A stretch of 8,195 nucleotides of DNA from an uncultured Pseudomonadota bacterium (lineage in GTDB: Bacteria; Pseudomonadota; Gammaproteobacteria; Xanthomonadales; Ahniellaceae). Numbering within the stretch: position 1 is the stretch's first letter; each line of letters begins with the position of its first letter. Below are positions 1 through 7,100 of the stretch, in pieces. The position numbers were made by a program, and so were the translations under genes. The DNA lies in assembly GCA_937996755.1 (NCBI GenBank), contig CALKUS010000051.1:1-8195 (forward strand), in the 5' to 3' direction. The notes below the pieces were generated by a model. It did no database searches. It was not told where the DNA came from and saw only the letters and a list, made by a program, of their open reading frames with translations.

Positions 1-2
1 AC

Positions 3-665
3 ACCAACCGCGGCCTGCAGTTCCTCGACCTGATCCAGGAAGGCAACATCGGCCTGATGAAGGCGGTCGACAAGTTCGAATACCGCCGCGGCTACAAGTT
101 CTCGACCTACGCCACGTGGTGGATCCGCCAGGCCATCACGCGCTCGATCGCCGACCAGGCGCGCACGATCCGCATTCCCGTGCACATGATCGAGACGATC
201 AACAAGCTCAATCGCATTTCGCGCCAGATGCTGCAGGAAATGGGCCGCGAGCCCACGCCCGAAGAGCTGGCGACGAAGATGGAGATGCCCGAGGACAAGA
301 TCCGCAAGGTGCTCAAGATCGCGAAGGAGCCGATCTCGATGGAGACGCCGATCGGCGACGACGAGGATTCGCACCTCGGCGATTTCATCGAGGACACGTC
401 GATCGAGTCGCCCGTCGAGGCGGCCACGGGCACCGGCCTGCAGGAAACCGTGCGCGACGTGCTCGCCGGCCTGACGCCGCGCGAAGCGAAGGTGCTGCGC
501 ATGCGCTTCGGCATCGACATGAACACCGACCACACGCTGGAAGAGGTCGGCAAGCAGTTCGACGTCACGCGCGAGCGCATCCGCCAGATCGAGGCGAAGG
601 CCCTGCGCAAGCTGCGCCATCCGTCCCGTTCCGAGCAGCTCCGGTCGTTCCTCGATCTGGAATGA
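3..665 (+). CDS. rpoD: RNA polymerase primary sigma factor RpoD (sigma-70), 3' part only
   Basis: This is the C-terminal 220 residues of the housekeeping sigma factor, which directs RNA polymerase to -35/-10 promoters. The frame is open from the first full codon at position 3, so the gene starts before the window. The ATG at 57 is an internal methionine, not the start. The visible part begins near region 2.3 (TNRGLQFLDLIQEGNIG). It includes the -10-melting segment TYATWWIRQAITR with its paired tryptophans (visible residues 39-40), region 3 (IRIPVHMIETINKL), region 4.1 (LTPREAKVLRMRFGI) and the -35-binding helix-turn-helix of region 4.2 (TLEEVGKQFDVTRERIRQIE). From the paired tryptophans to the stop, the length is within one residue of E. 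coli RpoD as I remember it. No frameshift or missing motif is seen. Identity is certain; only the N-terminal part is unseen. Confidence 0.98.
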   Translation, partial: TNRGLQFLDLIQEGNIGLMKAVDKFEYRRGYKFSTYATWWIRQAITRSIADQARTIRIPVHMIETINKLNRISRQMLQEMGREPTPEELATKMEMPEDKIRKVLKIAKEPISMETPIGDDEDSHLGDFIEDTSIESPVEAATGTGLQETVRDVLAGLTPREAKVLRMRFGIDMNTDHTLEEVGKQFDVTRERIRQIEAKALRKLRHPSRSEQLRSFLDLE

Positions 666-667
666 TT

Positions 668-698
668 CAAGCGGATTTCGCTGCGCGAAATCCGTTTG
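668..698 (+). terminator. Hairpin just after rpoD, probable weak intrinsic terminator
   Basis: The nine-base arms CGGATTTCG (672-680) and CGAAATCCG (686-694) pair perfectly around CTGCG. The stem extends outward by G-U, A-T, A-T and C-G pairs through 668-671 and 695-698. It begins three bases after the rpoD stop, the usual place for a terminator. Only three T residues follow the core stem, so it lacks a classical U-tract. It may act weakly, with Rho, or as a 3'-end stabiliser. Confidence 0.6.
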
Positions 699-717
699 GC
701 AAGAGCGCGGGCGAGCC

Positions 718-749
718 CGCCGAGTCAGGGGCGCGGCCCTGACTCGGCG
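718..749. repeat. Second perfect inverted repeat downstream of rpoD
   Basis: A 13-bp perfect stem is formed by 718-730 (CGCCGAGTCAGGG) and 737-749 (CCCTGACTCGGCG) around a six-base loop GCGCGG. No T-run follows, so it is not a canonical intrinsic terminator. A smaller stem, GCGGG (707-711) with CCCGC (716-720), overlaps its left arm, so the two structures would be mutually exclusive. It could be a backup terminator, a transcript-stabilising hairpin or a DNA-level site. The pairing is seen directly; its role is unknown. Confidence 0.5.
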
Positions 750-804
750 ACCACCGGTCGGGCGTCGACCGTGTTTCAGAGCGGCGCCGACGCGGGTGCT
801 CGCG

Positions 805-810
805 CATAAT
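805..810 (+). promoter_or_regulatory. -10-like element CATAAT, candidate leaderless promoter
   Basis: CATAAT matches the sigma-70 -10 consensus TATAAT at five of six positions and is an AT-rich island in very GC-rich DNA. Six bases separate it from the ATG at 817, so transcription would start at or next to the A of that ATG. No recognisable -35 lies at 16-18 bp spacing (that stretch reads GCGGCGC). The only ribosome-site-like bases (GGGG, 812-815) are too close to the ATG to work normally. Together these suggest a leaderless mRNA, which remains an inference. Confidence 0.45.
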
Positions 811-816
811 CGGGGC

Positions 817-1683
817 ATGCCGGCTCCCGCGATCCTCAGGCTCCTGCGCCCGCACCAGTGGGCGAAGAACGCGCTCGTGTTCGTGGCGCTGCTCACGTCG
901 CATCGCTGGCGCGACGGCGGCGCGCTGCTCGCGGCGGTGCTCGCGTTCGCGGCGTTCTGCGCGACCTCCTCGGCCGTCTACGTGTTCAACGACGCGCGCG
1001 ACGTCGACGACGACCGCCGCGACGCCGCGAAGCGCAAGCGCCCGTTCGCCAGTGGCGAGCTCGAGCCGCGCATCGCGTGGTGGCTGGTGCCGCTGCTGCT
1101 CGCGATCGCGGCTGCGTGCGCATGGCCGCTGCCGGTGCCCACGGGCGTCGCGCTCGCGGTGTATGCCGCCACCGCGTTCGCCTACTGCCTGCTGCTCAAG
1201 CGCCTGCTCTGGCTCGACGTCGTGGCGCTGGCCGGCCTCTACACCGTGCGCGTCGTCGCCGGTGCCGCCGCGATCGCCGTCGCGATGAGCCCGTGGCTGC
1301 TCGCGTTCTCGGGCTTCGTGTTCGCGAGCCTCGCGGCGCTGAAGCGCTACGCCGACCTCGTGCGCCACGACGGCGGCGACCTCGCGGGCCGCGCGTGGCG
1401 CGCAGCCGACGCGCCGCCGCTGCTCGCGCTCGGCGCGGCCGCCGCGATGACCGGCGTGCTGGTGCTCGCGCTCTACGTGAACAGCCCCGACGTGCGCGTG
1501 CTGTACCGCACGCCCGGCTGGATCTGGCTGCTGTGCCCGGCGATGCTCTACTGGCTCGCGCGCCTGTGGACGCTCGCGGCGCGCGGGCGCATCGACGCCG
1601 ATCCGCTGCTGTTCGCGCTGCGCGATCCCGCGAGCTGGGGCGTCGCCGCTTCGTTCGCGCTCATCCTGGGGCTGGCGCTGTGA
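817..1683 (+). CDS. UbiA-family prenyltransferase, decaprenyl-phosphate phosphoribosyltransferase-like
   Basis: This 288-aa polytopic inner-membrane protein has about eight or nine hydrophobic helices. The first UbiA signature is N58-D59-x2-D62-x3-D66, followed by KRKRP (72-76), which binds Mg2+-diphosphate. The second half has Y123, K128, D134 and R145 (LDVVALAGLYTVRVVAGA) and then ALKRYADL (174-181). The tail has RGRIDADPLLFALRD (256-270). This pattern matches the branch that attaches 5-phosphoribose from PRPP to a polyprenyl phosphate, rather than ubiquinone or haem enzymes; the branch assignment is from remembered family features. It is close in length to the mycobacterial enzyme, about 300 aa. 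Many proteobacterial relatives carry an N-terminal HAD domain, which is absent here. I prefer ATG 817 because RPHQWAKN near the N-terminus is typical of the family. An in-frame GTG at 796 would add seven residues. The stop overlaps the next gene by four bases. The exact substrate is unproven. Confidence 0.82.
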   Translation: MPAPAILRLLRPHQWAKNALVFVALLTSHRWRDGGALLAAVLAFAAFCATSSAVYVFNDARDVDDDRRDAAKRKRPFASGELEPRIAWWLVPLLLAIAAACAWPLPVPTGVALAVYAATAFAYCLLLKRLLWLDVVALAGLYTVRVVAGAAAIAVAMSPWLLAFSGFVFASLAALKRYADLVRHDGGDLAGRAWRAADAPPLLALGAAAAMTGVLVLALYVNSPDVRVLYRTPGWIWLLCPAMLYWLARLWTLAARGRIDADPLLFALRDPASWGVAASFALILGLAL

Positions 1684-3539
1684 CTGCAACCGACCTGCGC
1701 AGCGAGCGCCTGCGCGCACGACCGTCGACGGCCGTGCAGGCCGCCATCTGGGTGCTGTTCGCGATCGGCGTGCTGCGCCTCGCGCTCGTCGCCTGGCACG
1801 AGCCGATGGCGGGCTACGCGAACCAGTACGACACGATCCGCAGCTCCGCCTGCCTCGGGCTGTGGCCCGACGTGCCCGAGGCGGAGCGCACGCAGGCGCA
1901 CCCGGCCGCGCCGATCGCGCGCCACGTGCGCGGGCCGGTCGATCGCGAAGGCTGCTACCCCAGCACGACGGTCGCGCTCGCGTTCGCCGCAGCAGCGCTG
2001 CACGGCGCCGCGCATGCCGCAGGCGTCGCCGACGCGGCGTTCGACCTGCGCTGGCTCGGCACGCTGCTGTTCGTGCTCTACGCCGGCACGGCCGCGTTCG
2101 TGCAATGGCGGTTGCGCGAGCAGGCCGGTCCGGCCGCGCTGCACGCGCTGCTGTTCGCGCTCGTGCTGTCCGATCCGTTCGACGCGCTCTGGTTCAACAC
2201 GCTGTACACCGAAGCCGGCGCGCTGCTCGGCGCGTACGCGTCGCTGGCCGCGCTCGCGCTCGTCGCCGTGCATCGTCGCCACGCGCGCGTCGCGGGCGTG
2301 CTGCTCGTGCTCGGCACGCTCGCGCTCGGCGCGTCGCGCGTGCAGCACCTGCTGCTGCCCGTCGTGGCGCTCGCGGCCTGGGCGTGGCTGGTGCAGGGCC
2401 AGCGCGCGATGCGCGTGGCGCTCGCGCTCGCCGCCGTCGCGTGGGTGGCCGCGCTCGCGCTCGCCATCGCGATCCAGGCCGGCCGGCCGACGCTCGCGCA
2501 GGCGAATCGCGTCGACACCGTGTTCGGCGCGCTGCTGCCCGCTTCCGACGACCCCGCCGCGATGGCCGAGCGGCTCGGCCTGCGGCGCGAATGCGGCGGC
2601 CTCGTGCACGTCACGTGGTACCTGCGGCGCGGCCACGACCTCGAGGCGGAATGCCCCGAGGCGCTGGCGCTGCCACTGTCGCGCATCGCGGCCGGCAGCG
2701 TGCGATCGCCGATCGTCACCGCGCGCGCGTTCCTGCGCGGCGTGCTGCTCGCGGGCGGCTGGCGTCCGTCGTACGTCGGCGAGGTCGCGGGCGGCAGCTA
2801 CGCGCGCGTCGACGCCGGACCGGGCGTGGCCGGCTTCGTGGCGACGCTCGGCTACGGCGGCGCGCTCGCGCTGTGGCTCGTGCCGATCGCGGCGGGGCTC
2901 GTCGCGACCGTCGTGCTGTGGCGACGGCGCAAGGAAGCGGCGCCGCCGCTCGCCGTCCTGCTGCTCGCGCTCGGCGCGTTCGTCGCGTCGACCTGGGCGT
3001 CGTCGCTGTTCGGCGACGGCTATTCCGAGCTCGCGCGCCATCTGCACCTCGCCGCGAACGCGGCGCTTGCGTCGTGGCTGCTGCTCGTCGCGGGCATCGG
3101 GTCGGCGCTCGCGCGACGCGACGCGCGGCTCGTCGCGGGCCGGGCCGGCACGCTCGCGCTCGGGTTGTTCGCGGCGCTGGCAACGCTCGCGTTCGCGCGC
3201 ACGCAACCGCTCGCGTTCGGCGCGCTGCGCGCGCCGGCGGAAGCCACGGTCGCCACCCCCGTCGTCGCGCTCGCCGGCGGCGCGCTCGACGCTTCGCCCG
3301 TGCTGCGCGTCGAGGCGTTGCTCGACGACGGCCGTCGGGTTCCGCTCACGCTGGCGCCCGACGACGCGCTCGTCGCGATGTTCCCGGTCGCGGAGGTGGA
3401 GCAGGGCCGCAGCTTCACCGGCAGCATCGATCTTTCCGCGACGCCGCCCGGGACGCCGGTCCGCGTGCGTTTCGTCGCGACGAACGCGCGCGGCCGGGAA
3501 ACGGCGTTCGACCAGCGCTGGTTTTCCCGCAATCCGTGA
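1680..3539 (+). CDS. Polytopic membrane protein, probable GT-C-like lipid-linked-sugar glycosyltransferase
   Basis: The frame gives 619 aa from the GTG at 1680, which overlaps the UbiA stop as GTGA and implies translational coupling. TGGGG at 1667-1671, eight bases upstream, may serve as a ribosome site. The frame stays open back to 858, but that part lies antiparallel to no other evidence and covers the clear UbiA gene. About twelve hydrophobic segments are visible, near residues 20-38, 122-142, 152-168, 176-197, 202-240, 246-266, 384-414, 423-445, 455-476 and 487-505. A large non-membrane loop lies at about 267-380. The first loop after helix 1 contains YANQYDTIR with acidic D51, where GT-C enzymes place a catalytic acid. 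WFNTLYTEAG (171-180) and SELARHLHLAAN (449-460) are other distinctive motifs. Residues from about 510 form a soluble, probably periplasmic, beta-rich tail. I infer a transferase that uses a polyprenyl-phosphate sugar, partly from the neighbour. Donor and acceptor are unknown, and a polymer export or ligase role is an alternative. Confidence 0.6.
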   Translation: MTATDLRSERLRARPSTAVQAAIWVLFAIGVLRLALVAWHEPMAGYANQYDTIRSSACLGLWPDVPEAERTQAHPAAPIARHVRGPVDREGCYPSTTVALAFAAAALHGAAHAAGVADAAFDLRWLGTLLFVLYAGTAAFVQWRLREQAGPAALHALLFALVLSDPFDALWFNTLYTEAGALLGAYASLAALALVAVHRRHARVAGVLLVLGTLALGASRVQHLLLPVVALAAWAWLVQGQRAMRVALALAAVAWVAALALAIAIQAGRPTLAQANRVDTVFGALLPASDDPAAMAERLGLRRECGGLVHVTWYLRRGHDLEAECPEALALPLSRIAAGSVRSPIVTARAFLRGVLLAGGWRPSYVGEVAGGSYARVDAGPGVAGFVATLGYGGALALWLVPIAAGLVATVVLWRRRKEAAPPLAVLLLALGAFVASTWASSLFGDGYSELARHLHLAANAALASWLLLVAGIGSALARRDARLVAGRAGTLALGLFAALATLAFARTQPLAFGALRAPAEATVATPVVALAGGALDASPVLRVEALLDDGRRVPLTLAPDDALVAMFPVAEVEQGRSFTGSIDLSATPPGTPVRVRFVATNARGRETAFDQRWFSRNP

Positions 3540-3675
3540 CGTCGTGTCCGGCGAATCCACGGGTCGCGCCGAATCGGCGGACGATCGCCACTTCCTCATG
3601 GTTGGGCTCGCCGCCGATCCGCCGCTATCGCGGCGCTCACTCGGGCCTTGCCGCCCGGCCTTGGCGTTCACTCGC

Positions 3676-3695
3676 CCAATAGCATTGGCTATTGG
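3676..3695. repeat. 8-bp perfect inverted repeat, AT-rich, possible operator or hairpin
   Basis: CCAATAGC (3676-3683) and GCTATTGG (3688-3695) are perfect inverse complements around ATTG. The stretch is AT-rich compared with everything around it. The pentamer ACTCG occurs just to the left (3670-3674) and directly abuts the right arm (3696-3700). The form fits a dimeric repressor site or a small RNA hairpin, but no T-run follows. The symmetry is directly visible; any regulatory role is inference. Confidence 0.45.
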
Positions 3696-3812
3696 ACTCG
3701 CTGCACGCCGGCGGCCGGACGGCAATTCCCTTCGCGATCACCCGCGATCCCCGTGAATTCTCCGGACAGTTCGCAGCATCGCCGCGGGCATTGCCGCTAA
3801 GCTCGCCCGTCC

Positions 3813-3829
3813 CGGCCCGGTGCGGGCCG
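3813..3829 (+). other. Short GC hairpin upstream of the small gene
   Basis: CGGCCCG (3813-3819) pairs perfectly with CGGGCCG (3823-3829) around a GTG loop. It lies 14 bases before the ATG at 3844, so in a transcript it would cover the region where a ribosome site is expected. The GTG in its loop is the alternative in-frame start at 3820. Such stems occur readily by chance at this GC content. Confidence 0.3.
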
Positions 3830-3843
3830 ACGCTGCCGGCGCA

Positions 3844-4092
3844 ATGCGAGCTCCCAAGTACGTCACCACGTTGTGGTTCGAGCCGACGGGCGCCGCGCGC
3901 CACACGCCGTGCCGCCGTGAGCAGGGCGACGGCCGCGTACGCCTGCGCAACCTCGCGCTCGGCACGATCCAGGCCGACCTGTCCGAGAAGCTCTATCGCA
4001 CGCTGCTCGCGAACGGCTACATCCGGCCGCTCGACGAAGTGCCGACGCTGCCGTCGAACCGGCGCACGAAATTGCCGGCCGGGCGCGGTTGA
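3844..4092 (+). CDS. Small uncharacterised protein, 82 aa
   Basis: I do not recognise this family. The frame from ATG 3844 encodes a basic, soluble 82-aa protein without a signal peptide or membrane helix. It starts MRAPKYVTTLWFEPTGAARH and has a likely beta-rich first half (RVRLRNLALG, 31-40). A predicted helix follows (DLSEKLYRTLLANGYI, 45-60), then a proline- and arginine-rich tail. Codons strongly favour G or C in the third position, as in neighbouring real genes, and the amino-acid composition is balanced rather than the Arg/Ala/Pro mix of shadow frames. This is the main reason to accept it. No purine-rich ribosome site precedes the ATG. An in-frame GTG at 3820 would add eight residues but has no better site. 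The gene converges on the efflux operon, with stops 24 bases apart. Function is unknown. Confidence 0.6.
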   Translation: MRAPKYVTTLWFEPTGAARHTPCRREQGDGRVRLRNLALGTIQADLSEKLYRTLLANGYIRPLDEVPTLPSNRRTKLPAGRG

Positions 4093-4111
4093 CGCGCCGC
4101 CGGCCGGCGCG
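4093..4111. terminator. GC-rich hairpin between convergent genes, possible bidirectional terminator
   Basis: CGCGCCG (4093-4099) pairs perfectly with CGGCGCG (4105-4111) around CCGGC. It starts at the base after the small gene's stop and ends five bases before the permease stop on the other strand, where a shared terminator would lie. No T-run follows on either strand, so it is not a standard intrinsic terminator. Self-complementary GC sequence is also common by chance here. Confidence 0.35.
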
Positions 4112-4116
4112 CGCGC

Positions 4117-7100
4117 TCAGGCCGCCGCCATGGCCGCCGCGTCGGCGACGCGGTCCGTCCGCTGCAGCAGCGCGAAGTAGAGCAGCGGGATCACGACGAG
4201 CGTCAGGATGGTCGACACCAGGATGCCGAAGACGAGGCTGATCGCGAGCCCGTTGAAGATCGGATCGTCGAGGATGAAGAAGGCGCCGCCCATCGCGGCG
4301 ATCGCGGTGAGCGCGATCGGCTGTGCGCGCACGGCGCAGGCCTCCACGACCGCGTCCGCCGCCGTCATGCCCTGCGCACGCGCCTGGTCGATGAAGTCGA
4401 CCAGCAGGATGGAGTTGCGCACGATGATGCCGGCGAGCGCGATCATGCCGATCATGGAGGTCGCCGTGAACTGCGCGCCGAGCAGCGCGTGGCCCGGAAG
4501 CACGCCGATCGCGGTCAGCGGGATCGGCGCCATGATCACGAGCGGCACGACGTAGCTGCGGAACTGCGCGACGACCAGCAGGTAGATCAGCACCAGCCCG
4601 GCGGAGTACGCGAGCCCCATGTCGCGGAAGGTCTCGTACGTGATCTGCCACTCGCCGTCCCATTTCACGGCGAAGCGCGACAGGTCGGCCGGCGGCGCGA
4701 GGAAGTACTGCTCCACGGGCGCGCCGGCGAGGCCGTCCCGACGCAGCTGCGAGACGACGTCGAACATGCCGTACAGCGGCGAGTCCGTCCCGCCCGCGGC
4801 GTCGGCCGTCACGTAGACGACGGGCGCGAGGTCCTTGTGGTGCAGGGTCTGCTCCCACGGCCGGCGCTCCACGCGCACGATTTCCGACAGCGGCACGAGG
4901 CGTCCGTCGCCCGCGCGCACGCGGATCGACAGCAGCTGCGCCATGTTCGCCTGGTCGCCGGGCGGCAGGCGCAGCCGGATCGGCACGGGATACTTCGATG
5001 CGCCGTCGCGCAGGTAGGTGGCATCCTGGCCGGACACCGCGAGCGCCAGCGCGTCCGCGACGTCGGCCTGGCGCACGCCGAGCCGCGCGGCGCGCTCGCG
5101 ATCGACGACGACGAGCTCGCGCGGGGCGGCGCCTTCCATGCTCGTGTCGACGTCGACGATCCCCGGCGTGGCGGCGAACCGTGCGGCGAGCGCGGTCGCC
5201 AGGGCGCGCGCGCGTTCCGCGTCGGGGCCGTAGATTTCCGCAACGAGCGGCGCCATCACGGGCGGCCCGGGCGGCACTTCCGTCACCTTCAGTGCGGCGC
5301 CGTAGCGCTTCGCGACCGCATCGAGCAGCGGCCGGACCGCGACGGCGACTGTGTGGCTCTGGCGCGCGCGATCGTGCCGGTCGACGAGCTCGACCTGCAG
5401 GTCGCCCACGTTCGCGCCGCGGCGCAGGTAGTACTGGCGCACGAGCCCGTTGAAGTTGACGGGCGCGGCGACGCCCGCGTAGCCCTGGATCGCGCGCACT
5501 TCGGGCACGGACGCGAGTGCCTGCGCCAGGTCCACGAGCAGCGCATTCGTGCGCTCCAGCGGCGTGCCTTCGGGCAGGTCCGCGACGACCTGGAACTCCG
5601 ACTTGTTGTCGAACGGCAGCATCTTCAGCACGACGAGCTGGAACACGGCGAGCAGTGCCGCGACGAGCACGGCCAGCACCATGCCCGCGAGCAGCCACGC
5701 GCGACGCCGCCCGCCGCGTGCCGGATCGAGGAACGGCCGCAGCACCTTGCCGAACAGCCGCGGCAGCCGCGCGGCGATGCCGGCGCGTTCCGGAGCCGGT
5801 GTTGCCCCCGCGTGGTGCCCGCCGAGCAGCCGGCCCGCGAGCCACGGCGTGACGGTCAGCGCGATGGCGAGCGAGATGAGCATGCCGGCCGAGGCGTTGA
5901 TCGGGATCGGGCGCATGTACGGGCCCATCAGCCCGGACACGAACGCCATCGGCAGCAGCGCCGCGATGACGGTGAACGTCGCGAGGATGGTCGGCGCGCC
6001 GACTTCGTCGACCGCGGCAGGGATCGCCGCGAGCAGCGTGCGGCCGCCGCGCACCAGGTGGCGGTGGATGTTCTCGACGATCACGATCGCGTCGTCGACG
6101 AGGATGCCGATGGAGAAGATCAGCGCGAACAGCGAGACGCGGTTGATCGTGAAGCCCATGGCGCGGCTGGCGAACAGCGTTAGCGCGAGCGTGAGCACCA
6201 CCGCTGCGCCGACGACGAGCGCCTCGCGCCAGCCGAGCGCGACGAGCACGAGCGCAACGACCGACAGCGTGGCGAACGCCAGCTTCTGCAGCAGTTTCGA
6301 AGCCTTGTCCGCGGCGGTCTGTCCGTAGTCGCGCGTCACGTCCACGCGGATGCCGGCCGGGACCTGCGTGCGCGACAGGTCGTCGAGCCGCGCGCGGATC
6401 GCGCTCGTGATGTCGCTCGCATTCGTGCCGGGTTGTTTCGCGACGGCGATCGTGACGGCGGGCGCGAACGCGAGCGTTCCCGGCGCCGTCCCGGGCGCGG
6501 CGGTCCACACGTAGTCGCGCGGGAGGTCGGCGCCACGGCGTACGTCCGCGACGTCCGACAGCAGGAGCGGTCGTCCGCCCTGCAGGCCGACGACGATGTC
6601 CGCCACCTCGTCGGCGTCGGCGAGCCAGGTGCCCGCGGTCACCGGCAGCTGGCCTTCGCCGGACACGCGTTCGCCGGCCTGGCGCACGACGTTCGCCGCC
6701 GCGAGCGCGGCTGCGAGGTCGGTGGGCGCCATGCCGAACGCCGCGAGCCGCGTCGCGTCGATTTCCACCACGACGGTGCGCTCCGGCGCCCCGACCGTGA
6801 AGACGTCGCGCGTGCCGCGCACGCGCTTGAGCGCGATTTCGAGCGTGTGCGCGACTTCGCCGAGCTCGGTGGCGCTGTTCCGGCCGTCGCTCGACAGCGT
6901 GAGCGTCATGACCGGCACATCGTCGATGCCCATCGGCCGCACGAGGGGCTGTCCCACGCCCAGCCCGGCCGGCGCCCAGTCCTGCCGCGAGTAGACCTGG
7001 TTGTACAGGCGCACCAGCGCGGCCTGGCGCGGCACGCCGACCTCGAATTCCACGGTGAGCACGGCCAGGCCCGGCCGCGATTGCGAGTAGACGTGCTTCA

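Larger units (their letters stand above)
3540..3843. other. 304-bp non-coding gap with several short repeats
   Basis: No convincing gene is seen on either strand. The short open frames here have arginine- and proline-rich translations typical of GC-rich noise. The gap holds an 8-bp perfect inverted repeat (3676-3695). It also holds a small hairpin GCCGC-TATC-GCGGC (3621-3634), a GGCCTTG direct repeat (3644-3650, 3657-3663), ACTCG repeated at 3639-3643, 3670-3674 and 3696-3700, and CGCGATC twice (3733-3739, 3743-3749). A further hairpin ends it (3813-3829). There is no clear terminator for the upstream unit and no clear promoter for the downstream gene. It could hold an untranslated leader, a small RNA or a dispersed intergenic repeat; the sequence alone does not decide. 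Confidence 0.5.

Noticed and set aside
57..59. ATG as the rpoD start
   Set aside because: The frame continues upstream with conserved sigma region 2 residues, so this is an internal methionine.
796..798. GTG start for the UbiA-like gene
   Set aside because: It would add only MLAHNRG, lies upstream of the -10-like CATAAT, and has no better ribosome site than ATG 817.
858..1679. N-terminal extension of the membrane-protein frame upstream of GTG 1680
   Set aside because: The translation is arginine/alanine-rich noise and lies over the UbiA gene, which has clear family motifs in another frame. The GTGA overlap gives a natural start.
3570..3621. Inverted repeat ATCGGCGG / CCGCCGAT with a 30-base loop
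   Set aside because: The 8-bp stem has a mismatch next to it and a long loop. It is expected by chance at this GC content.
1548..3725. 725-aa open frame on the minus strand
   Set aside because: Its Arg/Glu/Gln/His-rich composition is the typical antisense shadow of a GC-rich gene, and it crosses the membrane-protein gene and the non-coding gap.
3598..3753. Small plus-strand frame MVGLAADPPLSRRSL... in the gap
   Set aside because: It has no ribosome site and no recognisable family, and the translation is Arg/Pro/Leu-rich and runs through the inverted repeats. It is more likely non-coding.
3796..3801. GCTAAG as a -10 box for the small gene, with TTCGCA (3770) as -35
   Set aside because: There are only three matches to the -10 consensus and the spacing is about 20 bases. 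This is too weak to annotate.
4489..6183. Long plus-strand frames over the RND permease and adaptor (also 6433-7923)
   Set aside because: Their Arg/His/Asp-rich translations have no recognisable domains. They are antisense to well-supported genes.
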